From assembly GCA_031294825.1 (NCBI GenBank), contig JAUMPM010000038.1, forward strand, positions 1 to 25,653: a stretch of 25,653 nt of DNA. The letters run 5' to 3'. Source of the stretch: Collinsella sp. GTDB taxonomy: Bacteria; Actinomycetota; Coriobacteriia; Coriobacteriales; Coriobacteriaceae. The translations under genes and the position numbers were made by a program. The notes beneath the pieces were generated by a model, which ran no database searches, was not told the DNA's origin, and worked only from the letters and a program-made list of their open reading frames with translations. Shown in pieces: positions 1-8,839 of this stretch; the first letter of the stretch is position 1, and every line of letters begins with the position of its first letter.

Positions 1-2
1 TC

Positions 3-110
3 ATGGGAAGGCTCGAGGCCTACCTCGTGTACTATCGTGAGGAGCGGATCAAGAAGTCCCTCGGGTGGCTGAGCCCGATGGAGTACCGCAGGAAGCTTGG
101 ATACGCCTAG
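3..110 (+). CDS. IS3-family transposase (OrfB), C-terminal fragment, truncated by window edge
   Basis: Reading frame 3 is open from the left edge and gives about 35 residues ending at the TAG at 108-110. The segment contains LVYYREERIKKSLGWLSP followed by MEYRRKLGY. This is the typical C-terminal tail of IS3-family DDE transposases (Y-I-x-Y-Y-N-x-x-R-I-x-x-x-L-G-x-x-S-P-x-E-Y/F). The catalytic DDE residues would lie upstream, outside the window. Whether the element is intact cannot be judged here. The right end of the IS should lie shortly after the stop, but I could not fix the terminal repeat without the left end. The internal ATG at position 3 is not regarded as a start. Confidence 0.8.
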   Translation: MGRLEAYLVYYREERIKKSLGWLSPMEYRRKLGYA

Positions 111-158
111 GCGCGGTCCAAGAAATCGTCCGCACCCCCAAACCCCGGCATCCAGGAA

Positions 159-174
159 CTATTCCACCGCAACT
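159..174. repeat. Solo arm of the GTTGCGGTGGAATAG-type hairpin repeat
   Basis: The 16 bases ctattccaccgcaact are identical to the right arm of the full hairpin at 10431-10497 and nearly identical to the one at 1961-2027. The matching left arm is absent here. The arm begins 49 bases after the transposase stop, so an IS insertion may have separated the two arms (inference). Confidence 0.6.
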
Positions 175-430
175 ATCCTTGGAATCGGTATTTAGCTTGT
201 GCCTATTTTAGTGCCATTTCAAAACTATGCCGAATTACGGGGCTAATTCGGAGACCCCCATCCATACCGGCAATTTTCGATTTTTGATAAGCCGTCTACC
301 TGCGGTTTTAATTTCGCGATTTTTCCCATGGTCAAGTAATACAGGTCCAGCCCCGTAATCCGCCATACTTTTGAAACCAGCCCATTTGGGACGGGCCTCT
401 TATGACTACTTTTGCCCGAACGTTCGCTCA

Positions 431-508
431 AATGATTTTTCTGGGACGGGGATTAAATAATCATTGGATTCCGAATGATTATTTAATCCCCGTCCCAGAA
501 AAATCATT
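431..508. repeat. Perfect 35-bp inverted repeat with 8-base loop
   Basis: Bases 431-465 are the exact reverse complement of 474-508, with the loop ggattccg at 466-473. The arm contains the word CTGGGACGGGGATTAAATAA. It is far longer than a normal intrinsic terminator stem and has no adjoining run of T. It sits about 94 bases upstream of the peptidase start and resembles REP- or MITE-like intergenic palindromes. Confidence 0.85.
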
Positions 509-546
509 CCGCAAGTTTTACGCAGCTAAAATAGCCCCGTCGTAAA

Positions 547-574
547 TTGACTACCCTGGCATTGGGGATACCAT
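547..574 (+). promoter_or_regulatory. Candidate sigma-70-type promoter of the M24 peptidase gene
   Basis: TTGACT at 547-552 lies 16 bases before TACCAT at 569-574, which fits the TAnnnT -10 pattern of GC-rich actinobacteria. The predicted start of transcription would leave about 20 bases of leader, ending in the ribosome site AAGGA (591-595), 6 bases before ATG 602. Confidence 0.4.
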
Positions 575-601
575 GGTGGCACCCTAGCGAAAGGATGATT
601 C

Positions 602-1690
602 ATGGCACATGTCGATGACCAGCGCGTGGCGCGCGTGCTCGATGCGCTCGAGGCTCAGCACCCCGGCGCACAGCTGCTCGTAAACGACCCGTGGTCGATC
701 TATTACCTGACCGGCTTTTATGCCGATATGTTCGAGCGTTTTTGTGGCGTGCTACTCGCGCGCGATGCCGAGCCGGTGATCTTAGTCAACGCCCTGCACC
801 AGCTGCCAGAGTATGACAATGCGCGCGTCGCCTATCACACCGACACCGACGTCGTGGCCGACGCTATCGTTCGCGAAGTCAATCCGACCAAACCGCTCGG
901 CATCGACACCGTCATGCGTTCCGGCTTTTTGATGCCGCTCATAGAGCGCCACGCTGCCAGCGAGTTTTTCCTGGGCGACTTTGCCGTCACCGCCGCACGC
1001 ACCTACAAGGATGCCGCCGAGCAGGAGCTCATGCGCGCGTCCTCGGCCGCTAACGACGCCGTGATGGCCGACGCCATCAAGCTCGTCCACGAAGGCGTGA
1101 CGGAGCGCGAGATTGCCGACCAGATGCTCGGCCTGTATCGCAAGCATGACTGCGAGGGATTTAGCTTTCCGCCCATCGTAAGCTTTGGCGCAAACGCCGG
1201 CGACCCTCATCACGAGCCCGACGATACCGAGCTTAAACGCGGCGACGTGGTGCTATTCGACATTGGTGGACGCCATCGCAACTACTGCTCGGATATGACG
1301 CGCACGTTCTTTTGGGGCGAGCCGGACGAGGAGACCGCGCGTATCTACAATATCGTGCGCCGCGCCAACGAGGCTGCCGAGGCGCTCATCGCACCGGGCG
1401 TGCGCATGTGCGACCTGGACCGTGCCGCGCGCGACGTGATTGAGGACGCAGGCTACGGCAAATACTTTACGCATCGCCTGGGCCACTCGATTGGTCTGCA
1501 GGACCACGAGCCGGGCGACGTCTCACTCGTCAACGAGCAGGTCGTCGAGCCGGGCATGACCTTCTCCATCGAGCCGGGCATCTACCTCCCCGGCCGCACC
1601 GGCGTCCGCATCGAGGACCTGGCTCTGGTGACCGAGAACGGCGCCGAGATTCTCAACGCCTACCCCCACGATCCGGTCCGCCTAGACTAG
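602..1690 (+). CDS. Xaa-Pro dipeptidase/aminopeptidase (peptidase family M24B)
   Basis: This is a 362-residue cytosolic metallopeptidase expected to cleave Xaa-Pro bonds in dipeptides or at peptide N-termini. An N-terminal creatinase-like domain (about 1-130) precedes the pita-bread catalytic domain (about 140-355). All five dinuclear-metal ligands are visible: D220 in VLFDIG, D231 in CSDMTRTF, H295 in HRLGHSIGL, E324 in SIEPGIY and E338 in RIEDL. The conserved H203/H204 region (GDPHHEPDD) is also present. The length is normal for this subgroup. The start at 602 is supported by AAGGA 6 bases upstream. It is the only complete protein gene on the + strand, is monocistronic and converges on folC. 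The choice between PepQ-type dipeptidase and PepP-type aminopeptidase cannot be made from sequence alone. No signal peptide is seen. Confidence 0.9.
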   Translation: MAHVDDQRVARVLDALEAQHPGAQLLVNDPWSIYYLTGFYADMFERFCGVLLARDAEPVILVNALHQLPEYDNARVAYHTDTDVVADAIVREVNPTKPLGIDTVMRSGFLMPLIERHAASEFFLGDFAVTAARTYKDAAEQELMRASSAANDAVMADAIKLVHEGVTEREIADQMLGLYRKHDCEGFSFPPIVSFGANAGDPHHEPDDTELKRGDVVLFDIGGRHRNYCSDMTRTFFWGEPDEETARIYNIVRRANEAAEALIAPGVRMCDLDRAARDVIEDAGYGKYFTHRLGHSIGLQDHEPGDVSLVNEQVVEPGMTFSIEPGIYLPGRTGVRIEDLALVTENGAEILNAYPHDPVRLD

Positions 1691-1694
1691 GCAA

Positions 1695-1723
1695 TGTGTC
1701 AAAGGGACAGCCCCTTTGACACA
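1695..1723 (+). repeat. 12-bp perfect hairpin just after the peptidase stop (GGGACAG-core palindrome)
   Basis: The arms at 1695-1706 (tgtgtcaaaggg) and 1712-1723 are perfectly complementary around the loop acagc. It starts 4 bases after the stop codon. It lacks a T-run and belongs by core sequence to the GGGAC(A/G/T)G palindromes found elsewhere in the window. Confidence 0.7.
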
Positions 1724-1738
1724 TCCCTCTAGGGCCGC

Positions 1739-1898
1739 GCCACGAAAACGGGCCATCTACTACGTTTAACCCGCATGGGTCGACCATGCGGGTCTTTTTT
1801 AAAAACCAGCAAGACGTCTACCAGCGGTTTTATTTTTGTAATTTCCGGCCTGGTTGGGGGTTGCCGGTCAAACGTAGTAGATGGGCCCATTTCGTGGC
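1739..1898. repeat. 160-bp element bounded by imperfect 29-bp inverted repeats
   Basis: The left end 1739-1767 and right end 1870-1898 are inverted copies, identical at gccacgaaa and at the inner atctactacgttt and differing by a one-base shift in the GGGCC tract between. The intrinsic terminator at 1769-1800 lies directly inside the left arm. The layout (long outer arms, inner hairpin) resembles the two elements flanking valS, but the arm sequence is unrelated. Confidence 0.65.
1769..1800 (+). terminator. Intrinsic terminator of the M24 peptidase gene
   Basis: A 10-bp GC-rich stem (acccgcatgg at 1769-1778, ccatgcgggt at 1784-1793) with a 5-base loop is followed by CTTTTTT. It is oriented for + strand transcripts and sits about 80 bases after the peptidase stop. 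Confidence 0.85.
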
Positions 1899-1923
1899 AA
1901 GCGAGTCAACTCGGAGCACAGGG

Positions 1924-1959
1924 CAGCTAAAAAAGCCCCGTCCCAAATTAGCTGTTTTT
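1924..1959. terminator. Weak hairpin with T-runs on both strands, between convergent genes
   Basis: Arms cagctaa (1924-1930) and ttagctg (1948-1954) flank a 17-base loop and are followed by TTTTT on the + strand. On the - strand the loop contains GGGACGGGGCTTTTTT. It could help end folC transcripts. The segment gcagctaaaaaagccccgtc closely resembles one at 514-533, so it may be part of a dispersed repeat. Confidence 0.4.
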
Positions 1960-1960
1960 G

Positions 1961-2027
1961 AGTTGCGGTGATATACGGACTGTTTAAGGCTTCTAGCCCA
2001 TAAAACAGTCCCTATTTCACCGCAACT
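1961..2027. repeat. REP-like hairpin, copy A (imperfect 25-bp arms), 3' of folC
   Basis: Left arm 1961-1985 and right arm 2003-2027 pair at 23 of 25 positions around a 17-base loop. Outer sequence agttgcggtg and inner ggactgt match copy B at 10431-10497. It lies 14 bases past the folC stop, where it may stop or protect the 3' end of the folC mRNA (inference). Confidence 0.8.
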
Positions 2028-2041
2028 GATGAGGGGATGGG

Positions 2042-3385
2042 TTAGCGGAGCAGGCCGGCTACTTCACCGGCTAGGGTGATGGTGCCGGCTGCCACAAAGG
2101 GCTCGCCCGCAGCATCGAAGGCAGCGAGGGCCTCGGGCACGCTCTGGTATACGCCCGCGAGCTTATCAGCGTCCACCAGGGCGGCGAGCTCCTCTGCCGG
2201 CAGGGCGCGGTCGGAATCGGTCTGGGTCACGACGACGCGGGGGAACGCCGGAACCAAAACGTCGACGATGCCCGCCACGTCCTTATCGGCCAGCGCGGCA
2301 CACAGCAGCGTGGGGCGACTCTCCACGCACGGATCGATCTCGTCCAGCGCGTTTACAAAGTTCTCGCAGCTCTGGGGGTTATGACAAGCGTCAATCAGCT
2401 TGAGCGGATCGGTCCCCAGCACGTCAAAACGACCCGGCGTGGGGCAGCCCATAAGCGAAGCATCCAGTGCCTCGTGGTCGAGCTCGCGGCCCAGATACCC
2501 CTCGCAAAGCATAATCGCGCACGCGGCATTCTGCGGCTGATAGGCCGGCTTGACCATGCTCGACGTATAGATCGCACGCGGCGTGGTGCAGCTAAACTCA
2601 ACCGTGTCGCCCACATGCGCCGGCACCTTAGTCGTAGCGTGACTTACCACGAGCGGCACGATGCCGCACTCGCGGCAGCGGGCATCCATCACGCGCTGAA
2701 CGCTCGCCTCGTGCGTGCCCTCGCCCAAAACAACCAAGCGCCCGGGTTTGATAACCGCAGCCTTCTCCCCCGCAATGGCCTCGAGCGTGTCGCCCAAAAT
2801 ACGTGTGTGATCGAGCCCGATGCCCGTAATGGCAACGGCGACGGGATCGGTCGCACTCGTGGCGTCCCAACGCCCGCCCATGCCAACCTCGAGCACGGTA
2901 ACATCCACCGCGGCCTCGGCAAACACTACAAGTGCGGCAGCCGTCAGCAGGTCAAACGGCGTGATGGTATAGGCGCGCTCCCCCGCCGCCACACGACGGG
3001 CATTCACTCGATGCCCCGCCTCAACAGCGGCCGAAACGCCACGGGCAAACGCCTCGTCACTCACAACGCGCCCGTCAACCTCCATGCGCTCGGGATAGCG
3101 CACCAGCTGCGGCGACGTATAAAGCGCGGTTTTGAGCCCCTCGCCACGAAGAATGGCGGCCGAAAAACGCGTGGTCGAAGTCTTGCCATTGGTACCGGCG
3201 ACCTGAATGCAATCAAAATACTCGTCCGGACGCCCCAACTCATCAAGCATATCGACAACCGTCTCGAGCAGAGGCCCAGCATCCCCAGAAATCCGCCCCG
3301 TATCAGCAGCCAGCCCAACAGCCTCACCAAACGAAAGCGACTCAAACGAGAAAGGAACGACATACGACCCAGAACGCTTAGCCAT
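2042..3385 (-). CDS. folC: Bifunctional folylpolyglutamate synthase / dihydrofolate synthase
   Basis: This 447-residue cytosolic ATP-dependent ligase of the Mur-ligase superfamily adds glutamate to dihydropteroate and/or reduced folates. The P-loop GTNGKTS is at residues 64-70. The family blocks LYTSPQLVRYPERMEV, EVGMGGRWDATSATDP and GIGLDHTRILGDTLEAIAGEKAAVIKPG-type motifs follow in order. The C-terminal domain carries LIDACHNPQSCENF in place of the usual DxAHNP, with Cys before the His. I chose ATG 3385 (MAKRSGSY) because GGAG lies 10 bases upstream; an in-frame TTG at 3424 would add 13 unlikely residues. It is codirectional with valS, 279 bases downstream and beyond a nested hairpin. It may be dihydrofolate synthase-active, folylpolyglutamate synthase-active, or both. 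Confidence 0.93.
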   Translation of the reverse strand: MAKRSGSYVVPFSFESLSFGEAVGLAADTGRISGDAGPLLETVVDMLDELGRPDEYFDCIQVAGTNGKTSTTRFSAAILRGEGLKTALYTSPQLVRYPERMEVDGRVVSDEAFARGVSAAVEAGHRVNARRVAAGERAYTITPFDLLTAAALVVFAEAAVDVTVLEVGMGGRWDATSATDPVAVAITGIGLDHTRILGDTLEAIAGEKAAVIKPGRLVVLGEGTHEASVQRVMDARCRECGIVPLVVSHATTKVPAHVGDTVEFSCTTPRAIYTSSMVKPAYQPQNAACAIMLCEGYLGRELDHEALDASLMGCPTPGRFDVLGTDPLKLIDACHNPQSCENFVNALDEIDPCVESRPTLLCAALADKDVAGIVDVLVPAFPRVVVTQTDSDRALPAEELAALVDADKLAGVYQSVPEALAAFDAAGEPFVAAGTITLAGEVAGLLR

Positions 3386-3545
3386 AACCCAAAGTCTCCA
3401 ATTACAGAAAAAGAGGCCCATCAAAAATAATGAGCCCCTCGCGTTGACAAAATCAGCCTTTACCCGCTTGCAGCAAGATCAAGGCCACAACCCAGTGGCC
3501 CTAACCTACCAGTTGCAAACAACCACGTAACCGCACTAGGAGCGG

Positions 3546-3646
3546 CCCGACGCTTTGCTCGCCGCAAGTTCCGCACGCAAAGGACAGCACTTAATGTGCT
3601 GTCCGTCTTGCGCAGGACTGTCCGCAGCGGAGAGCAAAGCGTCGGG
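3546..3646. repeat. Nested hairpin element, copy 1, between valS and folC
   Basis: The outer arms 3546-3560 and 3632-3646 are a perfect 15-bp inverted repeat (cccgacgctttgctc). Inside, 3582-3590 and 3596-3604 form a perfect 9-bp hairpin around ttaat, extended by cgcaa (3576-3580) with ttgcg (3608-3612). The core gcacttaatgtgc parallels ccacttaatgtgg in copy 2. No T-run follows on either strand, so it is not a standard intrinsic terminator. It begins 18 bases after the valS stop. Confidence 0.75.
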
Positions 3647-3664
3647 ACGCGCCCCCAGTAAGCT

Positions 3665-6361
<2,697 letters not shown>

Positions 6362-6381
6362 ATATCTCTCCCTGTCCCGCC

Positions 6382-6497
6382 GGGGAGGAATGTAGGCCCG
6401 ATTTTCGCTCGGTCAGGTCCTGGGCTCGCTCGAAGACCACATTAAGTGGTCTTCGGCTCGTGCGGAATCTACGAAAATCGGGCCTACATTCCTCCCC
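6382..6497. repeat. Nested hairpin element, copy 2, in the valS leader
   Basis: The outer arms 6382-6407 and 6472-6497 are a perfect 26-bp inverted repeat (starting ggggaggaatgtaggcccga). Inside, 6431-6440 and 6446-6455 form a perfect 10-bp hairpin around attaa. Read on the - strand, its core is ccacttaatgtgg, as in copy 1. The proximal arm ends 20 bases before the valS ATG, close to its ribosome site, so folding could affect translation (inference). Confidence 0.8.
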
Positions 6498-6518
6498 TTA
6501 GGTATCGATTACTTCAGT

Positions 6519-6547
6519 CTGATATGACTTCGCTGAGGCTTAAACAA
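6519..6547 (-). promoter_or_regulatory. Possible valS promoter
   Basis: On the - strand TTGTTT (6547-6542) is followed after 17 bases by TATCAG (6524-6519). It lies upstream of the nested hairpin, so the hairpin would be in the transcript leader. The match is weak. Otherwise 6498-6591 holds no gene that I can see. Confidence 0.3.
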
Positions 6548-6591
6548 CCACACAGAATAACACAGGTAGTTGGGGTTATTGCGTATATATT

Positions 6592-6627
6592 AAATAGCCT
6601 CCGACCGCGGGTGGTCGGAGGCTATTT
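6592..6627 (-). terminator. Terminator-like hairpin 3' of clpX
   Basis: Perfect 15-bp arms aaatagcctccgacc (6592-6606) and its complement (6613-6627) enclose the loop gcgggt. The A/T ends of the stem give an ATTT tail on the - strand. It starts 21 bases past the clpX stop. It is symmetric and could also act on + strand readthrough. Confidence 0.8.
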
Positions 6628-6648
6628 GCAAGCACGTTTTTGGCTGGT

Positions 6649-8055
6649 TTACCCGTAGATGCGTTGGGGCTGCTCTTCGCCCTTTACGGAGGCTTCGGTC
6701 ACGATGACCTTGGAAACGCCCTCCTCGCTGGGGAGGTCGAACATCGTCTGCTGCAGCACGTCCTCGCAGATGGAGCGCAGGCCGCGGGCGCCGGTCTTGC
6801 GGGCAAGCGCCATGCGGGCGATCTCGTGCAGGGCGGCGTCCTCAAACTCAAGCTCAACGTCCTCGAGCTGGAACATCTTACGGTATTGACGCACCACGGC
6901 GTTCTTGGGCTCGGTCAGGATCGACACCAGGTCGTCCTCGTCGAGCGCCTGCGTCTGGGTGACGACAGGCGTACGGCCCACAAACTCGGGGATCATGCCA
7001 AAGGCGTTGAGGTCCTGCGGGAGCACCTGGCGCAGCAGGTCGTTCTCGTCGACCGAGGTGGGGCCGGCGATCTCGGAGTTAAAGCCCACGCCCTTGTTGC
7101 CCACGCGATCGGCAATAATCTTGTCCAGACCCACAAAGGCACCGCCGCAGATGAACAGGATGTTGGTCGTGTCGATCTGCAGCAGCTCCTGCTGGGGATG
7201 CTTGCGACCGCCGGTGGGCGGAACGCTTGCCACCGTGCCCTCAAGAATCTTAAGCAGCGCCTGCTGAACGCCCTCGCCCGAAACATCGCGGGTGATGGAG
7301 AGGTTCTCGGCCTTGCGGGCGATCTTGTCGATCTCGTCCACGTAGATAATGCCAACCTGTGCGCGCTCAATGTCGCCATCGGCGGCGTTGATGAGCTTGA
7401 GCAGGATGTTCTCCACGTCCTCGCCAACGTAACCGGCCTCAGTAAGCGCGGTGGCATCGGCGATGGCAAACGGCACCTCGAGGATGCGCGCAAGCGTCTG
7501 GGCGAGCAGGGTCTTGCCGGTACCAGTGGGACCGAGCAGCAGGATGTTGGACTTGGCGAGCTCCACCTCATCCATATCATCGTCGAGTTGTGAGTCCAAG
7601 CCGTCGTCAAAGGCAGACACCGCGGCGCCGCCCTCGATCACGCGGCGATAGTGGTTGTACACGGCCACCGACATGGCGCGCTTAGCGTCCTCCTGGCCCA
7701 TAACATAGGCCGAAAGCTCGTCATAGATCTCGTGCGGCGTCGGCACGTGCGTGATGACCTGGCGGTCGTCCTCGAGCTCAAAGCCCTCGGTCTCGGGGTC
7801 CACGGCGGGCTGGGATGCAGCCTGACCGTGATCGTTGAGGAAGCCCGGCAGCTTGCCGTTGCGGGCAGCGTCCATAAAGTCCGAAGCCAGCGACTCCTCA
7901 AGGATCTCGGAGCAGGCGGCGACGCACTCGTCACAGATAAAGATGTTGGTCGGACCCTTTACGAGGCGACGGACCTGCCCCTGCTCTTTTCCGCAGAAGG
8001 AGCAGCGGATGGGGTTGCCGTTCTCGTCAAAGTTGTCCTGCATGTTTCCTGCCAT
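6649..8055 (-). CDS. clpX: ATP-dependent Clp protease ATP-binding subunit ClpX
   Basis: This 468-residue AAA+ unfoldase feeds substrates to ClpP in the cytosol. The N-terminal zinc domain has C18, C21, C41 and C44 (RCSFCGKE...FICDECVA). Walker A GPTGTGKT is at 175-182 and Walker B IIYVDEID at 236-243. The pore loop GYVGEDVEN follows at about 208, and GVGFNSEI is the likely ClpP-contacting (IGF-type) loop. An acidic stretch before Walker A (about 147-165, FDDGLDSQLDDDMDE) is longer than in E. coli ClpX. The start at 8055 has AAGGA 8 bases upstream, inside the end of clpP; one base separates the clpP stop and this ATG, indicating translational coupling. The partner protease is adjacent, so assignment is firm. 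Confidence 0.97.
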   Translation of the reverse strand: MAGNMQDNFDENGNPIRCSFCGKEQGQVRRLVKGPTNIFICDECVAACSEILEESLASDFMDAARNGKLPGFLNDHGQAASQPAVDPETEGFELEDDRQVITHVPTPHEIYDELSAYVMGQEDAKRAMSVAVYNHYRRVIEGGAAVSAFDDGLDSQLDDDMDEVELAKSNILLLGPTGTGKTLLAQTLARILEVPFAIADATALTEAGYVGEDVENILLKLINAADGDIERAQVGIIYVDEIDKIARKAENLSITRDVSGEGVQQALLKILEGTVASVPPTGGRKHPQQELLQIDTTNILFICGGAFVGLDKIIADRVGNKGVGFNSEIAGPTSVDENDLLRQVLPQDLNAFGMIPEFVGRTPVVTQTQALDEDDLVSILTEPKNAVVRQYRKMFQLEDVELEFEDAALHEIARMALARKTGARGLRSICEDVLQQTMFDLPSEEGVSKVIVTEASVKGEEQPQRIYG

Positions 8056-8056
8056 C

Positions 8057-8677
8057 CTAGGCGTCCTTCGCGGCGAGATCGCGCGAGGTAACGATACGGT
8101 CGATCAGGCCGTAGTCGAGGGCCTCGGCAGCGGTCAGGTAGTTGTCGCGCTCGGTATCGGCCTGGACCTTTTCGATGGGCTGGCCAGAGGCGTCGGACAG
8201 GATCTGGTTGAGCTCGCGACGGGTCTTCTTGATCTCCTCGGCCACGATCTCAATCTCGGTCTGCTGGCCCTGCGCACCGCCGCTGGGCTGGTGAATCATG
8301 ACCTTGGAATGCGGCAGGCAGAAGCGCTTGCCCTTGGCGCCGGCCGAAAGCAGCACGGCGGCCATGGACGCGGCCATACCCACGCAGATGGTGGAGACCT
8401 GCGGCTTAATGAAGTTCATGGTGTCCAGAATCGCCAGGCCGGAGTAGACCTCGCCGCCGGGCGAATTGATGTAGAGCGAGATATCCTTCTCGGCATCCTG
8501 GCTCTCAAGATGCAGCAGTTGGGCAACGACCAGGTTGGCACTGACGGAGTTGATCTCCTCGCCCAAGAAGATGATGCGGTCGTTGAGCAGGCGCGAATAG
8601 ATATCGTAGCTGCGCTCGCCGCGCGGCGTCTGCTCGATAACATATGGCACGAGGGCGGAATCGAACTTAGCGATCAT
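8057..8677 (-). CDS. clpP: ATP-dependent Clp protease proteolytic subunit ClpP
   Basis: This serine protease forms the tetradecameric chamber used with ClpX. The catalytic triad is clear. Counted from the first in-frame ATG (8689), it is S108 in GMAASMAAVLL, H133 in MIHQPSGG and D182 in TERDNY. The N-terminal axial-loop motif VPYVIEQTPRGERSYDIYSRLL is standard. Three in-frame ATGs lie at 8689, 8683 and 8677. I prefer 8677 (MIAKFDSALVPY, 206 residues) because GGAG sits 6 bases before it, whereas the first ATG has only a weak, too-close AAGAG. It is directly followed by clpX with a 1-base gap. The tig gene is upstream on the same strand, the classic tig-clpP-clpX order. No CIRCE element is visible upstream. 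Confidence 0.97.
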   Translation of the reverse strand: MIAKFDSALVPYVIEQTPRGERSYDIYSRLLNDRIIFLGEEINSVSANLVVAQLLHLESQDAEKDISLYINSPGGEVYSGLAILDTMNFIKPQVSTICVGMAASMAAVLLSAGAKGKRFCLPHSKVMIHQPSGGAQGQQTEIEIVAEEIKKTRRELNQILSDASGQPIEKVQADTERDNYLTAAEALDYGLIDRIVTSRDLAAKDA

Positions 8678-8722
8678 ACGCATCTCCATTTCTCTTACGG
8701 ACCAATAGTGGTTCTAGACAAA

Positions 8723-8763
8723 CGTACGGTGCCCGCATGCTATGCATTGGCTGGCACCGTACG
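8723..8763. terminator. 11-bp perfect hairpin between tig and clpP
   Basis: Arms cgtacggtgcc (8723-8733) and ggcaccgtacg (8753-8763) enclose 19 bases that include a small gcatgc/tatgc fold. On the - strand the stem is followed only by TTTG, so termination after tig would be weak. It also falls in the clpP leader and could be an attenuator or mRNA-stability element. Confidence 0.5.
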
Positions 8764-8839
8764 AAGCAACCGGATAACCGGTGTATAACTTTACCCCATC
8801 ACGGGCGCACCCATGCGCTCGCGGGCAAGGTGGCGAGAA

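Larger units (their letters stand above)
111..601. other. Non-coding, palindrome-rich, AT-richer gap between IS remnant and peptidase gene
   Basis: I see no convincing gene in these 491 bases. A 62-residue minus-strand frame (243-431) has low-complexity, unrecognisable content and runs into the arm of a hairpin. The gap holds a solo REP-like arm (159-174), an 8-bp inverted repeat (230-237 with 244-251), an 11-bp inverted repeat (234-244 with 349-359), a perfect 35-bp inverted repeat (431-508), and a likely promoter for the downstream peptidase. GGGACGGG-type words recur at 388 and 443, and in reverse near 487. Composition is AT-richer than the flanking genes. Confidence 0.6.

Noticed and set aside
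243..431. 62-residue - strand frame in the left spacer
   Set aside because: No homology that I recognise, no good ribosome site, and it begins in the arm of a palindrome.
6362..6600. T-box riboswitch upstream of valS
   Set aside because: The leader has a large nested hairpin but I find no AGGGTGGNACCGCG-type T-box sequence or antiterminator/terminator pair.
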